Shown: piece after piece, positions 17,772-26,755 of the stretch
Layout of the letters: each line of letters begins with the position of its first letter
Position numbering within the stretch: position 1 is the first letter of the stretch
From: Azoarcus olearius
GTDB lineage: Bacteria; Pseudomonadota; Gammaproteobacteria; Burkholderiales; Rhodocyclaceae
NCBI RefSeq assembly: GCF_001682385.1
Contig: NZ_CP016210.1
Coordinates: 744,001 to 808,000, forward strand
Direction of reading: 5' to 3'
DNA length: 64,000 nt
Notes under the pieces: model-generated
What the model was told of the DNA's origin: nothing
The model's input: the letters and a program-made list of their open reading frames with translations, nothing else
Databases searched by the model: none
Program-made: the position numbers and the translations under genes

Positions 17772-18625
<854 letters not shown>

Positions 18626-18669
18626 GTTTTCCCTGTGCTGAACGGTGGTTGCGTGAAACCGCCGGCTGC

Positions 18670-18750
18670 GCGGGGTATTCCTTCCAGGGGCTGCGGAACT
18701 CGCTCACTACGTTCGCTCGGCAGTCCTCGCCCCTTCCAGGAATACCCCGC
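18670..18750. repeat. REP-like hairpin element, copy 2 (urtD-urtE gap, inverted)
   Basis: Arms GCGGGGTATTCC and GGAATACCCCGC are exact inverted repeats. The core, CTGCGGAACTCGCTCACT then GTTCGCTCGGCAGTCCTCGC, is the reverse complement of the cores at 16417-16494 and 18858-18933. The 429-bp stretch 18626-19054 contains no gene that I can support. Confidence 0.75.
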
Positions 18751-18857
18751 ACATCCGGCTCGACCCGGTGGATGCTCAGGGCCGGGACCGGCTGCGTGCG
18801 TTCCAGGCCCCGCGAACTTCAAGGCTTGAGCGACCTGCTACGCCAAGCCAGTCGTGT

Positions 18858-18933
18858 GGGGTGTTTGTGGAGGGGCGAGGACTGTCCGAGCGAACGGAGT
18901 GAGCGAGTTCCGCAGCCCCGGAAGAAACACCCC
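18858..18933. repeat. REP-like hairpin element, copy 3 (urtD-urtE gap)
   Basis: Arms GGGGTGTTT and AAACACCCC flank the same core as copy 1 (GAGGACTGTCCGAGCGAAC, AGTGAGCGAGTTCCGCAG). Together with copy 2 it forms an inverted pair about 110 bp apart in the same gap. Confidence 0.75.
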
Positions 18934-19054
18934 GCGCGGCTGGCGTTAGAACCGCCGCCGCCAAGCACCACCAAAACAACCGCGCCCACTTTTTGCTTAA
19001 CACCCTGACCCCGGCCCCGCGGCCAAAAGCCAGGACCCGCCGAAAGGACGAAAC

Positions 19055-19747
19055 ATGCTGAAAGTCGACAACCTCAACCAGTACTACGGCGGCAGCCACA
19101 TCCTGCGCGGCCTCTCGTTCGAAGTGCCGGTGGGCAAGGTCACCACGCTGCTCGGCCGTAACGGCGTCGGCAAGACCACGCTGCTCAAGACCCTGATGGG
19201 CCTCGTGCCCGCCGCCAGCGGCACGATCCACTTCGGTGCGCAGGACATCACCCGCGCACCATCGTACAACCGCGTGCGCGCCGGCATCGGCTACGTCCCG
19301 CAAGGGCGCGAAATCTTTCCGCGCCTCAGCGTCGAAGAAAACCTGCTGATGGGTCTCGCCACGCAGCCGCGCGGCAGCAGCATCCCGCAACGCATCTTCG
19401 AAATGTTCCCGGTACTCAAGCAGATGATGGGGCGGCGCGGCGGCGACCTCTCCGGCGGCCAGCAACAACAGCTCGCCATCGGCCGCGCGCTCGCCTTCGG
19501 CCCCAAGCTGCTGATCCTCGACGAACCGACCGAGGGCATCCAGCCCTCGATCATCAAGGACATCGAACGCGCCATCCGCAGCCTCGCCGCCACCGGCGAG
19601 ATGGCCATCCTGCTCGTCGAACAGTATTACGACTTCGCCCGCGCCCTCTCCGATCAATACCTCGTCATGGAGCGTGGCGAAATCGTCATGCGCGGCGAGG
19701 GCGCCAACATGGATGCCGACGGCGTGCGCGAAGCGCTCGCGGTCTGA
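19055..19747 (+). CDS. urtE: UrtE, urea ABC transporter ATPase
   Basis: The protein has 230 residues of the LivF type. Walker A is GRNGVGKTT, the signature LSGGQQQQ and Walker B LLILDEPTEGIQPS. It begins MLKVDNLNQYYGGSHIL, as UrtE proteins do, with the double tyrosine before the A-loop region. It is the second ATPase for the UrtBC channel. It is separated from urtD by repeats but keeps the order urtABCDE, so a shared transcript is still likely. No urease genes follow within the window. Confidence 0.92.
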   Translation: MLKVDNLNQYYGGSHILRGLSFEVPVGKVTTLLGRNGVGKTTLLKTLMGLVPAASGTIHFGAQDITRAPSYNRVRAGIGYVPQGREIFPRLSVEENLLMGLATQPRGSSIPQRIFEMFPVLKQMMGRRGGDLSGGQQQQLAIGRALAFGPKLLILDEPTEGIQPSIIKDIERAIRSLAATGEMAILLVEQYYDFARALSDQYLVMERGEIVMRGEGANMDADGVREALAV

Positions 19748-19781
19748 ACCCCCCCACCGCACCCCCACAGGAGAACCCTCG

Positions 19782-20735
19782 ATGGCCAACGGATGCACCT
19801 GGGATTCGCTCGACGCGCACCTGCTGCGCGTGCTGCACGTACTGCTCACCGAAGGCAGCGTGTCGCGCGCCGCGCGCCGGCTCAACCAGTCGCAGCCCGC
19901 GGTCAGCACCGCGCTCAAGCGCCTGCGCGACATCACCGGCGACAAGCTGCTCGTGCGCTCGCGGACCGGCATGACGCCCACCGAACGCGGCGCCGAACTG
20001 CTCGAACCGGTGCGCATCGCGCTCGAACAGATGGAACGCATCGCCGCCGGACCCGAAGGCTTCGAACCGGCCAACTCGCGCCGCGTCTTCAACATCGCCA
20101 CGCCCGATTACCTCAATGCGCTGATGCTGGGCGAGATCGTCGCCGACATCCATCGCCAGGCACCGGGCGCGCAGGTCGCGTTTCACTCGATGACGCAGAC
20201 CTTCGACTACCCGCGTGCGCTCGAATCGGGCGAACTCGACCTCGTCATCGGCAACTGGCCCAACCCGCCGGAACACCTGCGCACCGCGCCGCTGTTCGAG
20301 GACCGCATGGTGGTGATGATGCGCACCGGCCACCCGCTGGCGGGCGCGCCGCTCACCCTGTCGGCCTGGCTGGCGGCCGAGCACGTGGTGCCCACCTCCT
20401 ACTCGGTCGGCCAACGCGGGGTGGTGGACGTCTACCTCGCGCGCGAGCGCCTGCGCCGCAACGTCGTCGCCCATGTGCCGTATTTCCACATGGCGCCGTA
20501 CATGGTGCTGCAGTCCGACCTGGTGTTTACCGCACCGGCGCGCTTCGCCTCGCACTACGCCGATTTCCTGCCGATGGCGGTGGTGGATGCGCCGGCCGAG
20601 CTGCCGCGCATGGCCTACTACCTGCTGTGGCACGACCGCAGCCAGCACTCTGCCGAATGCCGCTGGCTGCGCGAACGCATCATCCGCGCCGCACGGCCCG
20701 ATCCGGCACCGGCGCCGCTGCGGCGCGTGGCCTGA
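19782..20735 (+). CDS. LysR-family transcriptional regulator
   Basis: The protein has 317 residues. A winged helix-turn-helix lies at about 8-68 (LLTEGSVSRAARRLNQSQPAVSTALKRL). A periplasmic-binding-like effector domain follows at about 95-300 (FNIATPDYLNALML). It starts 34 bp after urtE with an AGGAG site, so it may be read through from the urt operon. Unlike many LysR genes it is not divergent from an obvious target, and it is convergent with the crotonase gene 13 bp away. Its effector and targets cannot be told from sequence. Confidence 0.85.
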   Translation: MANGCTWDSLDAHLLRVLHVLLTEGSVSRAARRLNQSQPAVSTALKRLRDITGDKLLVRSRTGMTPTERGAELLEPVRIALEQMERIAAGPEGFEPANSRRVFNIATPDYLNALMLGEIVADIHRQAPGAQVAFHSMTQTFDYPRALESGELDLVIGNWPNPPEHLRTAPLFEDRMVVMMRTGHPLAGAPLTLSAWLAAEHVVPTSYSVGQRGVVDVYLARERLRRNVVAHVPYFHMAPYMVLQSDLVFTAPARFASHYADFLPMAVVDAPAELPRMAYYLLWHDRSQHSAECRWLRERIIRAARPDPAPAPLRRVA

Positions 20736-20748
20736 AGCGGCGGCGCGT

Positions 20749-21531
20749 TCAGCGCCCCTTGAACACCGGCTTGCGCTTGGCGAGGAAGGCTTCCAGTCCC
20801 TCGCGGTAGTCCTCGGTGGCGAGGAAGTCGAAGGCCGCGCGGCGTTCGGCTTCGCTCAGCGGCTCCGGGCGCTGCAGGCGCTTCGCCCACTGCTTGTGCC
20901 AGCGCGCCACCAGCGGCGCCCCGGCGGCGATGCGCGCGGCGCAGGCGGCGGCTTCGTCGAACACGTTCGCGTCATCGACGACCCTGCTCAGTAGGCCCTT
21001 CTGCAAAGCCTCGGCGGCGTCCAGGATGCGGCCCTCCAGCAGGATCTCCAGCACCACCGCCGGACCCACCAGCGCCAGCAGGCCCGCCATTTCCCCCGGG
21101 TACATCGAGAAGCCGAGCTTGTTGATCGGTGCGCCGAAGCGCGAAGACGCGCCCGCGATGCGCAGGTCGCAGCAGCCGGCGATCTCCAGCCCGCCGCCGA
21201 CGCAGGCGCCGCGAATCGCCGCCACCGTCGGCACCGGACAGTCACGGATCGCGTTGAGCGCGGCCGCCACCAGTTCCTCGTGGTAGTGCAGGGCGTCGTC
21301 CACCGTCGCGCGCACGGTGCGGAACTCCTCGATGTCGCCGCCGGCGGCGAAGGCCTCGTCGCCCGCTCCGCGCAGCACGATGCAGCGCACGCCGGGATCG
21401 GCACCGAGTTCCGCAAAGGCTGCGCGCAACTGGCGCCACATGCCGGCATTCACCGCGTTCAGCTTGCCGGGGTTGGAAAGGGAAACCGTGGCGACGGCAT
21501 CGCCGCGATCGACAAGGATCTGTCCGTTCAT
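20749..21531 (-). CDS. Enoyl-CoA hydratase/isomerase (crotonase) family protein
   Basis: The protein has 260 residues with a crotonase fold. The oxyanion-hole regions are AAGGDIEEF (about 62-70) and ACVGGGLEIAG (about 109-119). Glu116 matches the first catalytic Glu of enoyl-CoA hydratase. The second, normally in a QPE motif, is replaced: residues 134-136 are Ala-Pro-Ile. It may therefore be an isomerase, a hydrolase or another crotonase chemistry rather than a true hydratase. The ATG at 21531 gives the normal family N-terminus. It stands alone on this strand. Confidence 0.82.
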   Translation of the reverse strand: MNGQILVDRGDAVATVSLSNPGKLNAVNAGMWRQLRAAFAELGADPGVRCIVLRGAGDEAFAAGGDIEEFRTVRATVDDALHYHEELVAAALNAIRDCPVPTVAAIRGACVGGGLEIAGCCDLRIAGASSRFGAPINKLGFSMYPGEMAGLLALVGPAVVLEILLEGRILDAAEALQKGLLSRVVDDANVFDEAAACAARIAAGAPLVARWHKQWAKRLQRPEPLSEAERRAAFDFLATEDYREGLEAFLAKRKPVFKGR

Positions 21532-21627
21532 CGGGGGCCTGTTGGGGTTGCGGCCGGGCGGCGGGCGCTTTCGCCACGCCCCCCGGCGGGGAGTCGGATG
21601 GCCACGATTGTGGCGCAGATGCTGAGT

Positions 21628-21660
21628 TTGACAAAACCCGTCCATACACTATGGTATGGA
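21628..21660 (+). promoter_or_regulatory. Candidate promoter with overlapping operator for the DUF485-symporter pair
   Basis: TTGACA (21628-21633) and TATGGT (21650-21655) are 16 bp apart. The inverted repeat TCCATAC-N6-GTATGGA (21641-21660) covers the -10 element. The surrounding 70 bp are unusually AT-rich for this window. It points to the gene at 21778. A repressor binding the inverted repeat would block the -10 region; its identity is unknown. Confidence 0.5.
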
Positions 21661-21777
21661 GTCATAAGAATAATATATCATCCGTAAAAACCGGCACCCC
21701 GCGTCAGACGGGAGGGCGGAAAAAGGAGGGTGGAGGAAGCAACGATCCCGCGTTGTTTTCTTGAGGAGAGGAGAGAG

Positions 21778-22098
21778 ATGTCCAGTTCTGTGTACGCCCA
21801 TATCAGGCGCAACCCGCGTTTCGCGGAGCTTGTCGCCAAGCGCACCCGCTTCGCCACGCTGCTGGCGGCGATCGTGCTCGTCGTGTTCTACGGCTTCGTG
21901 CTGGTGGTGGCCTTCGCGCCGCAGATTGTCGGCCAGCGCCTGTCGGAGGGCAGCAACCTGACCATCGGCATCGTCGCCGGTCTGTTCCAGTTCATCTTTT
22001 TCTGGGTGCTGACCTTCGTCTATGTGCGCCGCGCCAACGGCGAGTTCGACGCGATCAACACCGAGATCGTCCGCGCCGCCTGGCAGGAGGAGAAGTAA
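21778..22098 (+). CDS. DUF485 small membrane protein (YjcH-like)
   Basis: The protein has 106 residues with two membrane helices (about 25-48 and 63-83). The N-terminal polar sequence [17 protein letters not shown] is typical of DUF485/YjcH. Such proteins are encoded just before ActP-type solute:sodium symporters and are thought to be accessory to them. The ATG follows a purine-rich GAGGAGAGGAGAG leader. Its stop overlaps the symporter start by one base, so translation is coupled. Confidence 0.88.
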   Translation: MSSSVYAHIRRNPRFAELVAKRTRFATLLAAIVLVVFYGFVLVVAFAPQIVGQRLSEGSNLTIGIVAGLFQFIFFWVLTFVYVRRANGEFDAINTEIVRAAWQEEK

Positions 22099-23777
22099 TG
22101 AACGCATCCCGCCTGTCCCGCCTGGCCCTCGGCCTGGCCTCGCTGCCGCTGTCGGCCGCCGCCCTGGCCGCCGGCCCCGCGATGGAAGCCGCGCAGAAGC
22201 AGCCGCTCAACCTGCACGCCATCGGCATGTTCTTCGTGTTCGTGCTGATGACCCTCGGGATCACCTACTGGGCGGCCAGCCGCACCAAGTCGGCGTCCGA
22301 TTTCTACACCGCCGGCGGTGGCATCACCGGCTTCCAGAACGGCCTCGCGATCGCCGGCGACTACATGTCCGCCGCCACCCTGCTCGGCCTTACCGCGATG
22401 ATGTACGCGCAGGGTGTGGATGCCTACATCTACATGATCGCGTTCTTCGTCGGCTGGCCGATCATCCTGTTCCTGATGGCCGAACGCCTGCGCAACCTGG
22501 GCAAGTTCACCTTCGCCGACATCACCGCCTACCGCCTCGACCAAGGCAAGGTGCGCACGATGGCGGCGGTCAGCTCGCTGACCGTGGTGTGCTTCTACCT
22601 CGTCGCGCAGATGGTCGGCGCCGGCCAGCTGATCAAGCTGCTGTTCGGTCTGGACTACACCGTCGCGCTGTTCGTCGTCGGCGCGCTGATGATGGTCTAC
22701 GTCACCTTCGGCGGCATGGTCGCCACCACCTGGGTGCAGATCATCAAGGCCTGCATGCTGCTGCTCGGCGGCACCACCGTGATGCTGCTGGCGCTGAGCC
22801 AGTTCGGCTTCAGCTTCGAGGCGCTGGCCACCCGCGCGATGGAAGTGCATAAGCTCGGGCCCAAGCTGTTCAACCCGGGCAGCCTGCTCGCCGATCCGGT
22901 CACCGCGATCTCGCTCGGCCTCGGCCTGATGTTCGGCACCGCGGGCCTGCCGCACATCCTGATGCGCTTCTTCACCGTGACCGACGCCAAGGAAGCGCGC
23001 AAGTCGGTGCTCTACGCCTCGGGCATCATCGCGTACTTCTTCAACGTGATCGCGCTGATGGGCCTGGCCGCCATCCTGATCGTCGGCCAGAACCCGCAAT
23101 ACTTCGAAGGCGGCGATCTCGCCGGCAAGATCGTCGGCGGCGGCAACATGGTGGCGATGCACCTGGCGCACGCGGTGGGCGGCAACCTGCTGCTCGGCTT
23201 CCTGTCGGCGGTGGCCTTCGCGACCATCCTCGCGGTGGTGGCCGGCCTGGCGCTGGCTGGTGCCTCGGCGATCTCGCACGACATCTACGCCCGCGTGATC
23301 ATGAAGGGCCGCGCCTCGGAAACCACCGAGATCCGCGTCTCCAAGTTCGCCACCATCGGTCTCGGCGTGGTCGCGGTGCTGCTCGGCATCGTGTTCGAGA
23401 AGATGAACGTCGCCTTCATGGTTGCGCTCGCCTTCGGTGTCGCCGCGTCCGCCAACTTCCCGGTGCTGATCCTGTCGATGTACTGGAAGGGCCTGACCAC
23501 CCGCGGCGCGCTTGCCGGCGGCTACCTCGGCCTGTTCAGCGCGGTGACCTTCGTGGTGCTGTCGAAGTCGGTGTGGGTGGATGTGCTCGGCAACGCCGCG
23601 CCGATCTTCCCCTGGACGCAGCCGGCGCTGTTCTCGATGCCGCTTGCCTTCCTCGCGACCATCGTGGTGTCGCTGCTCGACTCCAGCCACAAGGCGCGCA
23701 GCGAGCGCGAGGCCTTCGAAGACCAGTACGTGCGTGCGCAGACCGGTGTCGGCGCCGCCAGCGCCGCCGCGCACTAA
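22098..23777 (+). CDS. ActP-type sodium:solute symporter
   Basis: The protein has 559 residues. A possible signal segment is followed by about thirteen membrane helices of the sodium:solute symporter family. It contains [12 protein letters not shown] and [20 protein letters not shown] near the N-terminus, as in ActP acetate permeases and the related VC_2705-type proteins. With the DUF485 partner it probably imports a short monocarboxylate such as acetate or propionate. A propionate role would fit the propionyl-CoA genes 3 kb downstream, but specificity is inferred. A terminator follows at 23817. Confidence 0.85.
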   Translation: MNASRLSRLALGLASLPLSAAALAAGPAMEAAQKQPLNLHAIGMFFVFVLMTLGITYWAASRTKSASDFYTAGGGITGFQNGLAIAGDYMSAATLLGLTAMMYAQGVDAYIYMIAFFVGWPIILFLMAERLRNLGKFTFADITAYRLDQGKVRTMAAVSSLTVVCFYLVAQMVGAGQLIKLLFGLDYTVALFVVGALMMVYVTFGGMVATTWVQIIKACMLLLGGTTVMLLALSQFGFSFEALATRAMEVHKLGPKLFNPGSLLADPVTAISLGLGLMFGTAGLPHILMRFFTVTDAKEARKSVLYASGIIAYFFNVIALMGLAAILIVGQNPQYFEGGDLAGKIVGGGNMVAMHLAHAVGGNLLLGFLSAVAFATILAVVAGLALAGASAISHDIYARVIMKGRASETTEIRVSKFATIGLGVVAVLLGIVFEKMNVAFMVALAFGVAASANFPVLILSMYWKGLTTRGALAGGYLGLFSAVTFVVLSKSVWVDVLGNAAPIFPWTQPALFSMPLAFLATIVVSLLDSSHKARSEREAFEDQYVRAQTGVGAASAAAH

Positions 23778-23816
23778 GCCGCGTCGCTGCACACCCCGGC
23801 CGCCATGTGCGGCCCC

Positions 23817-23856
23817 GAACCCCCTCCGGCTTTCGGGCCCGAGGGGGTTCTTGTTT
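23817..23856 (+). terminator. Rho-independent terminator after the symporter gene
   Basis: The stem is GAACCCCCTC / GAGGGGGTTC, ten perfect pairs with a 14-nt loop, followed by TTGTTT. It begins 39 bp after the stop codon. Confidence 0.8.
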
Positions 23857-23930
23857 GCGGCGGGCGAGGTGGCGGCGTCATGGCCGGGTGCTAGACTCGC
23901 CCGCGTCTCATTTCCCGCGCGGGAGCCTCC

Positions 23931-25226
23931 GTGGCGCTGCTCAACCACCTGCTGCTCATCCTGCTGCTGATCGCGGTCAGCGCCTTCTTCTCGCTCGCCG
24001 AAATCTCGCTGGCGGCAGCGCGCAAGATCAAGCTCCAGCAACTGGCGGAAGAGGGCGTGGCCGACGCGCGGCGCGTACTGGCGCTGCAGGAGAGCCCCGG
24101 CAGCTTCTTCACCGTGGTGCAGATCGCGCTCAACGCGGTCGCCATCCTCGGCGGCATCGTCGGCGAGCAGGCGCTGTCGCCCTACGTGGAGTCCGCGCTG
24201 CGCCCGTTCTACGCCGGCCCCGCGCTCGGCACCGTCAGTTTCGTGATCGCGTTCGTCTTCGTGACTTCGATGTTCGTGCTGCTGGCCGATCTGATGCCCA
24301 AGCGCCTGGCGATGGTGAAGCCCGAGGCGGTGGCGATGCGGGTGGTGCGACCGATCCAGGCCAGCATGTGGCTGTTCGCGCCGCTGGTGTGGCTGTTCAA
24401 CAGCCTGGCGGACCGCCTGTTCGGGCTGTTCGGCGTGCCGAGCGCGCGCGCGGACGACATCACCTCGGACGACATCCTCGCGATGGCCGAAGCCGGCACG
24501 CGCGCCGGCGCACTGCTGGAGCAGGAGCAGAACCTGATCCGCAACGTGTTCGAACTGGACGCCCGCATCGTGCCCTCGGCGATGACCTCGCGCGACAGCG
24601 TCGTGTACTTCACGCTGGGCGAAGCCGAGGACAGCATCCGGCGCAAGATGGCGGCGCATCCGCACGGCAAGTTCCCGGTGTGCGAGAGCGGCATCGACGA
24701 CGTCATCGGCTACGTGGATGCGAAGGACCTCTTCCGCCGCATCCTGCAGGGGCAGGACCTGTCGCTGCGCACCCAGCCGATCGTGCGCAAGGTGCTGATG
24801 CTGCCGGACACGCTGACACTGTTCGAGGCACTGGAGCGCTTCCGCGACGCCAAGGAGGACTTCGCGCTGGTGATCAGCGAGTACGCGCTGGTGGTCGGCC
24901 TGCTGACGCTGCAGGACGTCATGAACACCGTGATGGGCGAACTCGGCAGCCCCTACCAGGAGGAACTGATCGTGCGCCGCGATGATTGCTCCTGGCTGAT
25001 CGACGGCGTCACCCCGATCGAGGACGTGATGCAGGCGCTGGAGATCGAGGTTTTCGAAGGCTTCGAGAACTACGAGACGATCGCCGGCTTTCTGATGTAC
25101 CGGCTGCGCAAGGTGCCCAAGCGCACCGACTTCGTGGTCTACGCCGGCTACAAGTTCGAAGTGGTCGACATCGACAACTACCGCATCGACCAGGTGCTGG
25201 TGACGCGGGAGCCCGCCGCGGCCTGA
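23931..25226 (+). CDS. CNNM/CorC (HlyC-type) membrane protein with CBS domains
   Basis: The protein has 431 residues. An N-terminal CNNM-type membrane domain has about four helices (1-150). A CBS pair follows at about 200-330 and a CorC/HlyC C-terminal domain at about 345-430. The frame has no ATG near the start; GTG at 23931 lies 6 bp after GGGAG and gives the expected membrane start. Related proteins are tied to magnesium or cobalt homeostasis; the older 'hemolysin' label is misleading. It is flanked by a terminator upstream and a repeat array downstream, so it is probably monocistronic. Confidence 0.83.
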   Translation: MALLNHLLLILLLIAVSAFFSLAEISLAAARKIKLQQLAEEGVADARRVLALQESPGSFFTVVQIALNAVAILGGIVGEQALSPYVESALRPFYAGPALGTVSFVIAFVFVTSMFVLLADLMPKRLAMVKPEAVAMRVVRPIQASMWLFAPLVWLFNSLADRLFGLFGVPSARADDITSDDILAMAEAGTRAGALLEQEQNLIRNVFELDARIVPSAMTSRDSVVYFTLGEAEDSIRRKMAAHPHGKFPVCESGIDDVIGYVDAKDLFRRILQGQDLSLRTQPIVRKVLMLPDTLTLFEALERFRDAKEDFALVISEYALVVGLLTLQDVMNTVMGELGSPYQEELIVRRDDCSWLIDGVTPIEDVMQALEIEVFEGFENYETIAGFLMYRLRKVPKRTDFVVYAGYKFEVVDIDNYRIDQVLVTREPAAA

Positions 25227-25234
25227 TCACCACA

Positions 25235-25757
25235 GCGATCGCCGCCGGGCCGCCCCAAGGCGATCGCGTGCCCCCTTGGGGGTGAAGCAGGGGTTTCACG
25301 GAGCACTGCTCCGTGCCTGCGGAACGGGCCGGCTGTGCAAAGCCGGCACTCCTGCCGCGCAGCGGGCGGGGGCAGAAAACCGCGATCGCCGCCGGGCCGC
25401 CCCAAGGCGATCGCGTGCCCCCTTGGGGGGTGAAGCAGGGGTTTCACGGAGCGTTGCTCCGTGCCTGCGGAACGGGCCGGCTGTGCAAAGCCGGCACTCC
25501 TGCCGTGCAGCGGGCGGGGGCAGAAAACCGCGATCGCCGCCGGGCCGCCCCAAGGTGATCGCGTGCCCCCTCGGGGGGGGTGAAGCAGGGGTTTCACGGA
25601 GCACTGCTCCGTGCCTGCGGAACGGGCCGGCTGTGCAAAGCCGGCACTCCTGCCGTGCAGCGGGCGGGGGCAGAAAACCGCGATCGCCGCCGGGCCGTCC
25701 CAAGGCGATCGCGTGCCCCCTCGGGGGGCGACCGCGCAGCGGGCGGGGGCAGAAAAA
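25235..25757. repeat. Tandem repeat array, about 148-bp units (three full, one partial)
   Basis: Units begin GCGATCGCCGCCGGGCCG at 25235, 25382, 25530 and 25680, giving lengths of 147, 148 and 150 bp. The last unit lacks its middle and ends at 25757. Each full unit holds a GGCGATCGC / GCGATCGCC pair near its start, TTTCACGGAGCA(C/T)TGCTCCGTG and GGCCGGCTGTGCAAAGCCGGC, all able to form hairpins. Units differ by few bases. The array fills the whole gap between the CNNM gene and the gntR stop codon. Long open frames across it on both strands are by-products of the repeat, not genes. Confidence 0.9.
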
Positions 25758-26429
25758 CTACGCGGCGCGGTTGCGCGCCTCCGCGATTCGAGACAGCGCC
25801 GCGCGGCCGCTGTGGATGTGGCGGCGCATCCGGGTTTCCGCCGCGTCCGGATCGCGCGCCAGCACCGCTTCCAGGATCTCTCGGTGTTCGGCGAGCGACT
25901 GCTCCAGGCGGCCTTCGGAAAACAGCGAATGGTGGCGCGACAGCTTGATCACCTTGCGCAGGTCCTCGATCACCTGCAGCAGCCAGCGGTTGTCGGCGAT
26001 CTGCTGCAGCACGTGATGGAAAGCCTGGTTGGCCTCGAAGAAGCGGTCGATATCCTGCGCGGCGGCGGCGGCTTCCAGTGTGGCGTGGATGTCGCGCAGG
26101 CGGGCAAGGTCGGCGTCGCTGGCGCGCGCCACCGAGGCGCGGGCGCATTCGCCTTCCAGCAGGGCAATGATGTTGAAGACCTCGTCGAGGTCGCGCTCGG
26201 AAATCTCGGTGACGTAGCAGCCACGGCGCGGCTTGAGCGTGACCAGGCCTTCGGAGGCCAGCACCTTCAGCGCTTCGCGCAGCGGCGTGCGCGAGATGCC
26301 GTATTGCTCGGCCAGTGCCTGCTCGTCCACCCAGGTGCCCGGCGGCAGTTCGTGCGAGAAGATGCGCTCGCGCAGGCGTTCTGCGACTTCCTGATAAAGC
26401 GCGAGCGGGGCGATGCGGGACGCTGTCAT
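25758..26429 (-). CDS. GntR-family (FCD type) transcriptional regulator
   Basis: The protein has 223 residues. A winged helix is at about 10-75 (LRERIFSHELPPGTWVDEQALAEQYGISRTPLREAL shows the GntR pattern). An FCD ligand domain follows at about 85-210 with the usual metal-binding histidines. Such regulators answer to organic acids or acyl-CoA intermediates. It is divergent from the mcm-meaB-pccBA genes, which makes it the likely local repressor; this is inference. The repeat array abuts its stop codon. The ATG at 26429 gives the standard GntR N-terminus. Confidence 0.87.
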   Translation of the reverse strand: MTASRIAPLALYQEVAERLRERIFSHELPPGTWVDEQALAEQYGISRTPLREALKVLASEGLVTLKPRRGCYVTEISERDLDEVFNIIALLEGECARASVARASDADLARLRDIHATLEAAAAAQDIDRFFEANQAFHHVLQQIADNRWLLQVIEDLRKVIKLSRHHSLFSEGRLEQSLAEHREILEAVLARDPDAAETRMRRHIHSGRAALSRIAEARNRAA

Positions 26430-26516
26430 GGCGGTGTGGTGGGCGGAGGCGCGCAAGGATACCCGGAGCGGGCGTCGTATGGGTCTCCGACGGTTGCATG
26501 CATAATTATGGATAAA

Positions 26517-26544
26517 GTATTATTTCCAACCTGATCGAAGTCAA
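26517..26544 (-). promoter_or_regulatory. Candidate promoter for the gntR gene
   Basis: Read leftward, TTGACT (26539-26544) and TAATAC (26517-26522) are 16 bp apart in an AT-rich island. It would give a leader of roughly 80 nt before the regulator. The 26430-26755 gap also has to contain the mcm promoter, which I could not pin down. Confidence 0.4.
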
Positions 26545-26631
26545 GCGCTTCCACGATCGTCTTTCCGGTGGCGACGCAGGCATGGGAGGCGGAGCGCGCA
26601 AGCGCGCCGCGCATGAGAGGGACTGCGTTGC

Positions 26632-26675
26632 CCGTCGGAGCGCCGACGGCCGCCCGCGGTATGGTTCGCGGGCGG
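26632..26675 (+). other. Two adjacent hairpins upstream of mcm
   Basis: CCGTCGG-N4-CCGACGG (26632-26649) is followed directly by CCGCCCGCG-N8-CGCGGGCGG (26650-26675). They lie 80-125 bp before the mcm start and could sit in its leader. There is no U-tract, so they are not a simple terminator, and I see no B12-box that would make this a cobalamin riboswitch. Confidence 0.4.
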
Positions 26676-26755
26676 TCTCGTCGTCGCCGGTCGGTGCTTG
26701 TCACACATACATCTATGCCGCTGCGGCGGCGCTACTGATTCAGTGAGGGTTAGTC

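Noticed and set aside
22020-24665. Minus-strand open frame of 881 residues
   Set aside because: It is antisense to the symporter and CNNM genes and has no domain motifs.
25276-26016. Open frames across the tandem repeat array
   Set aside because: The apparent protein repeats simply mirror the DNA repeat, on both strands, and run into the gntR gene antisense.
26600-26755. Cobalamin riboswitch before mcm
   Set aside because: Hairpins are present but I find no B12-box sequence, and downstream MeaB/MCM genes are not typical riboswitch targets.
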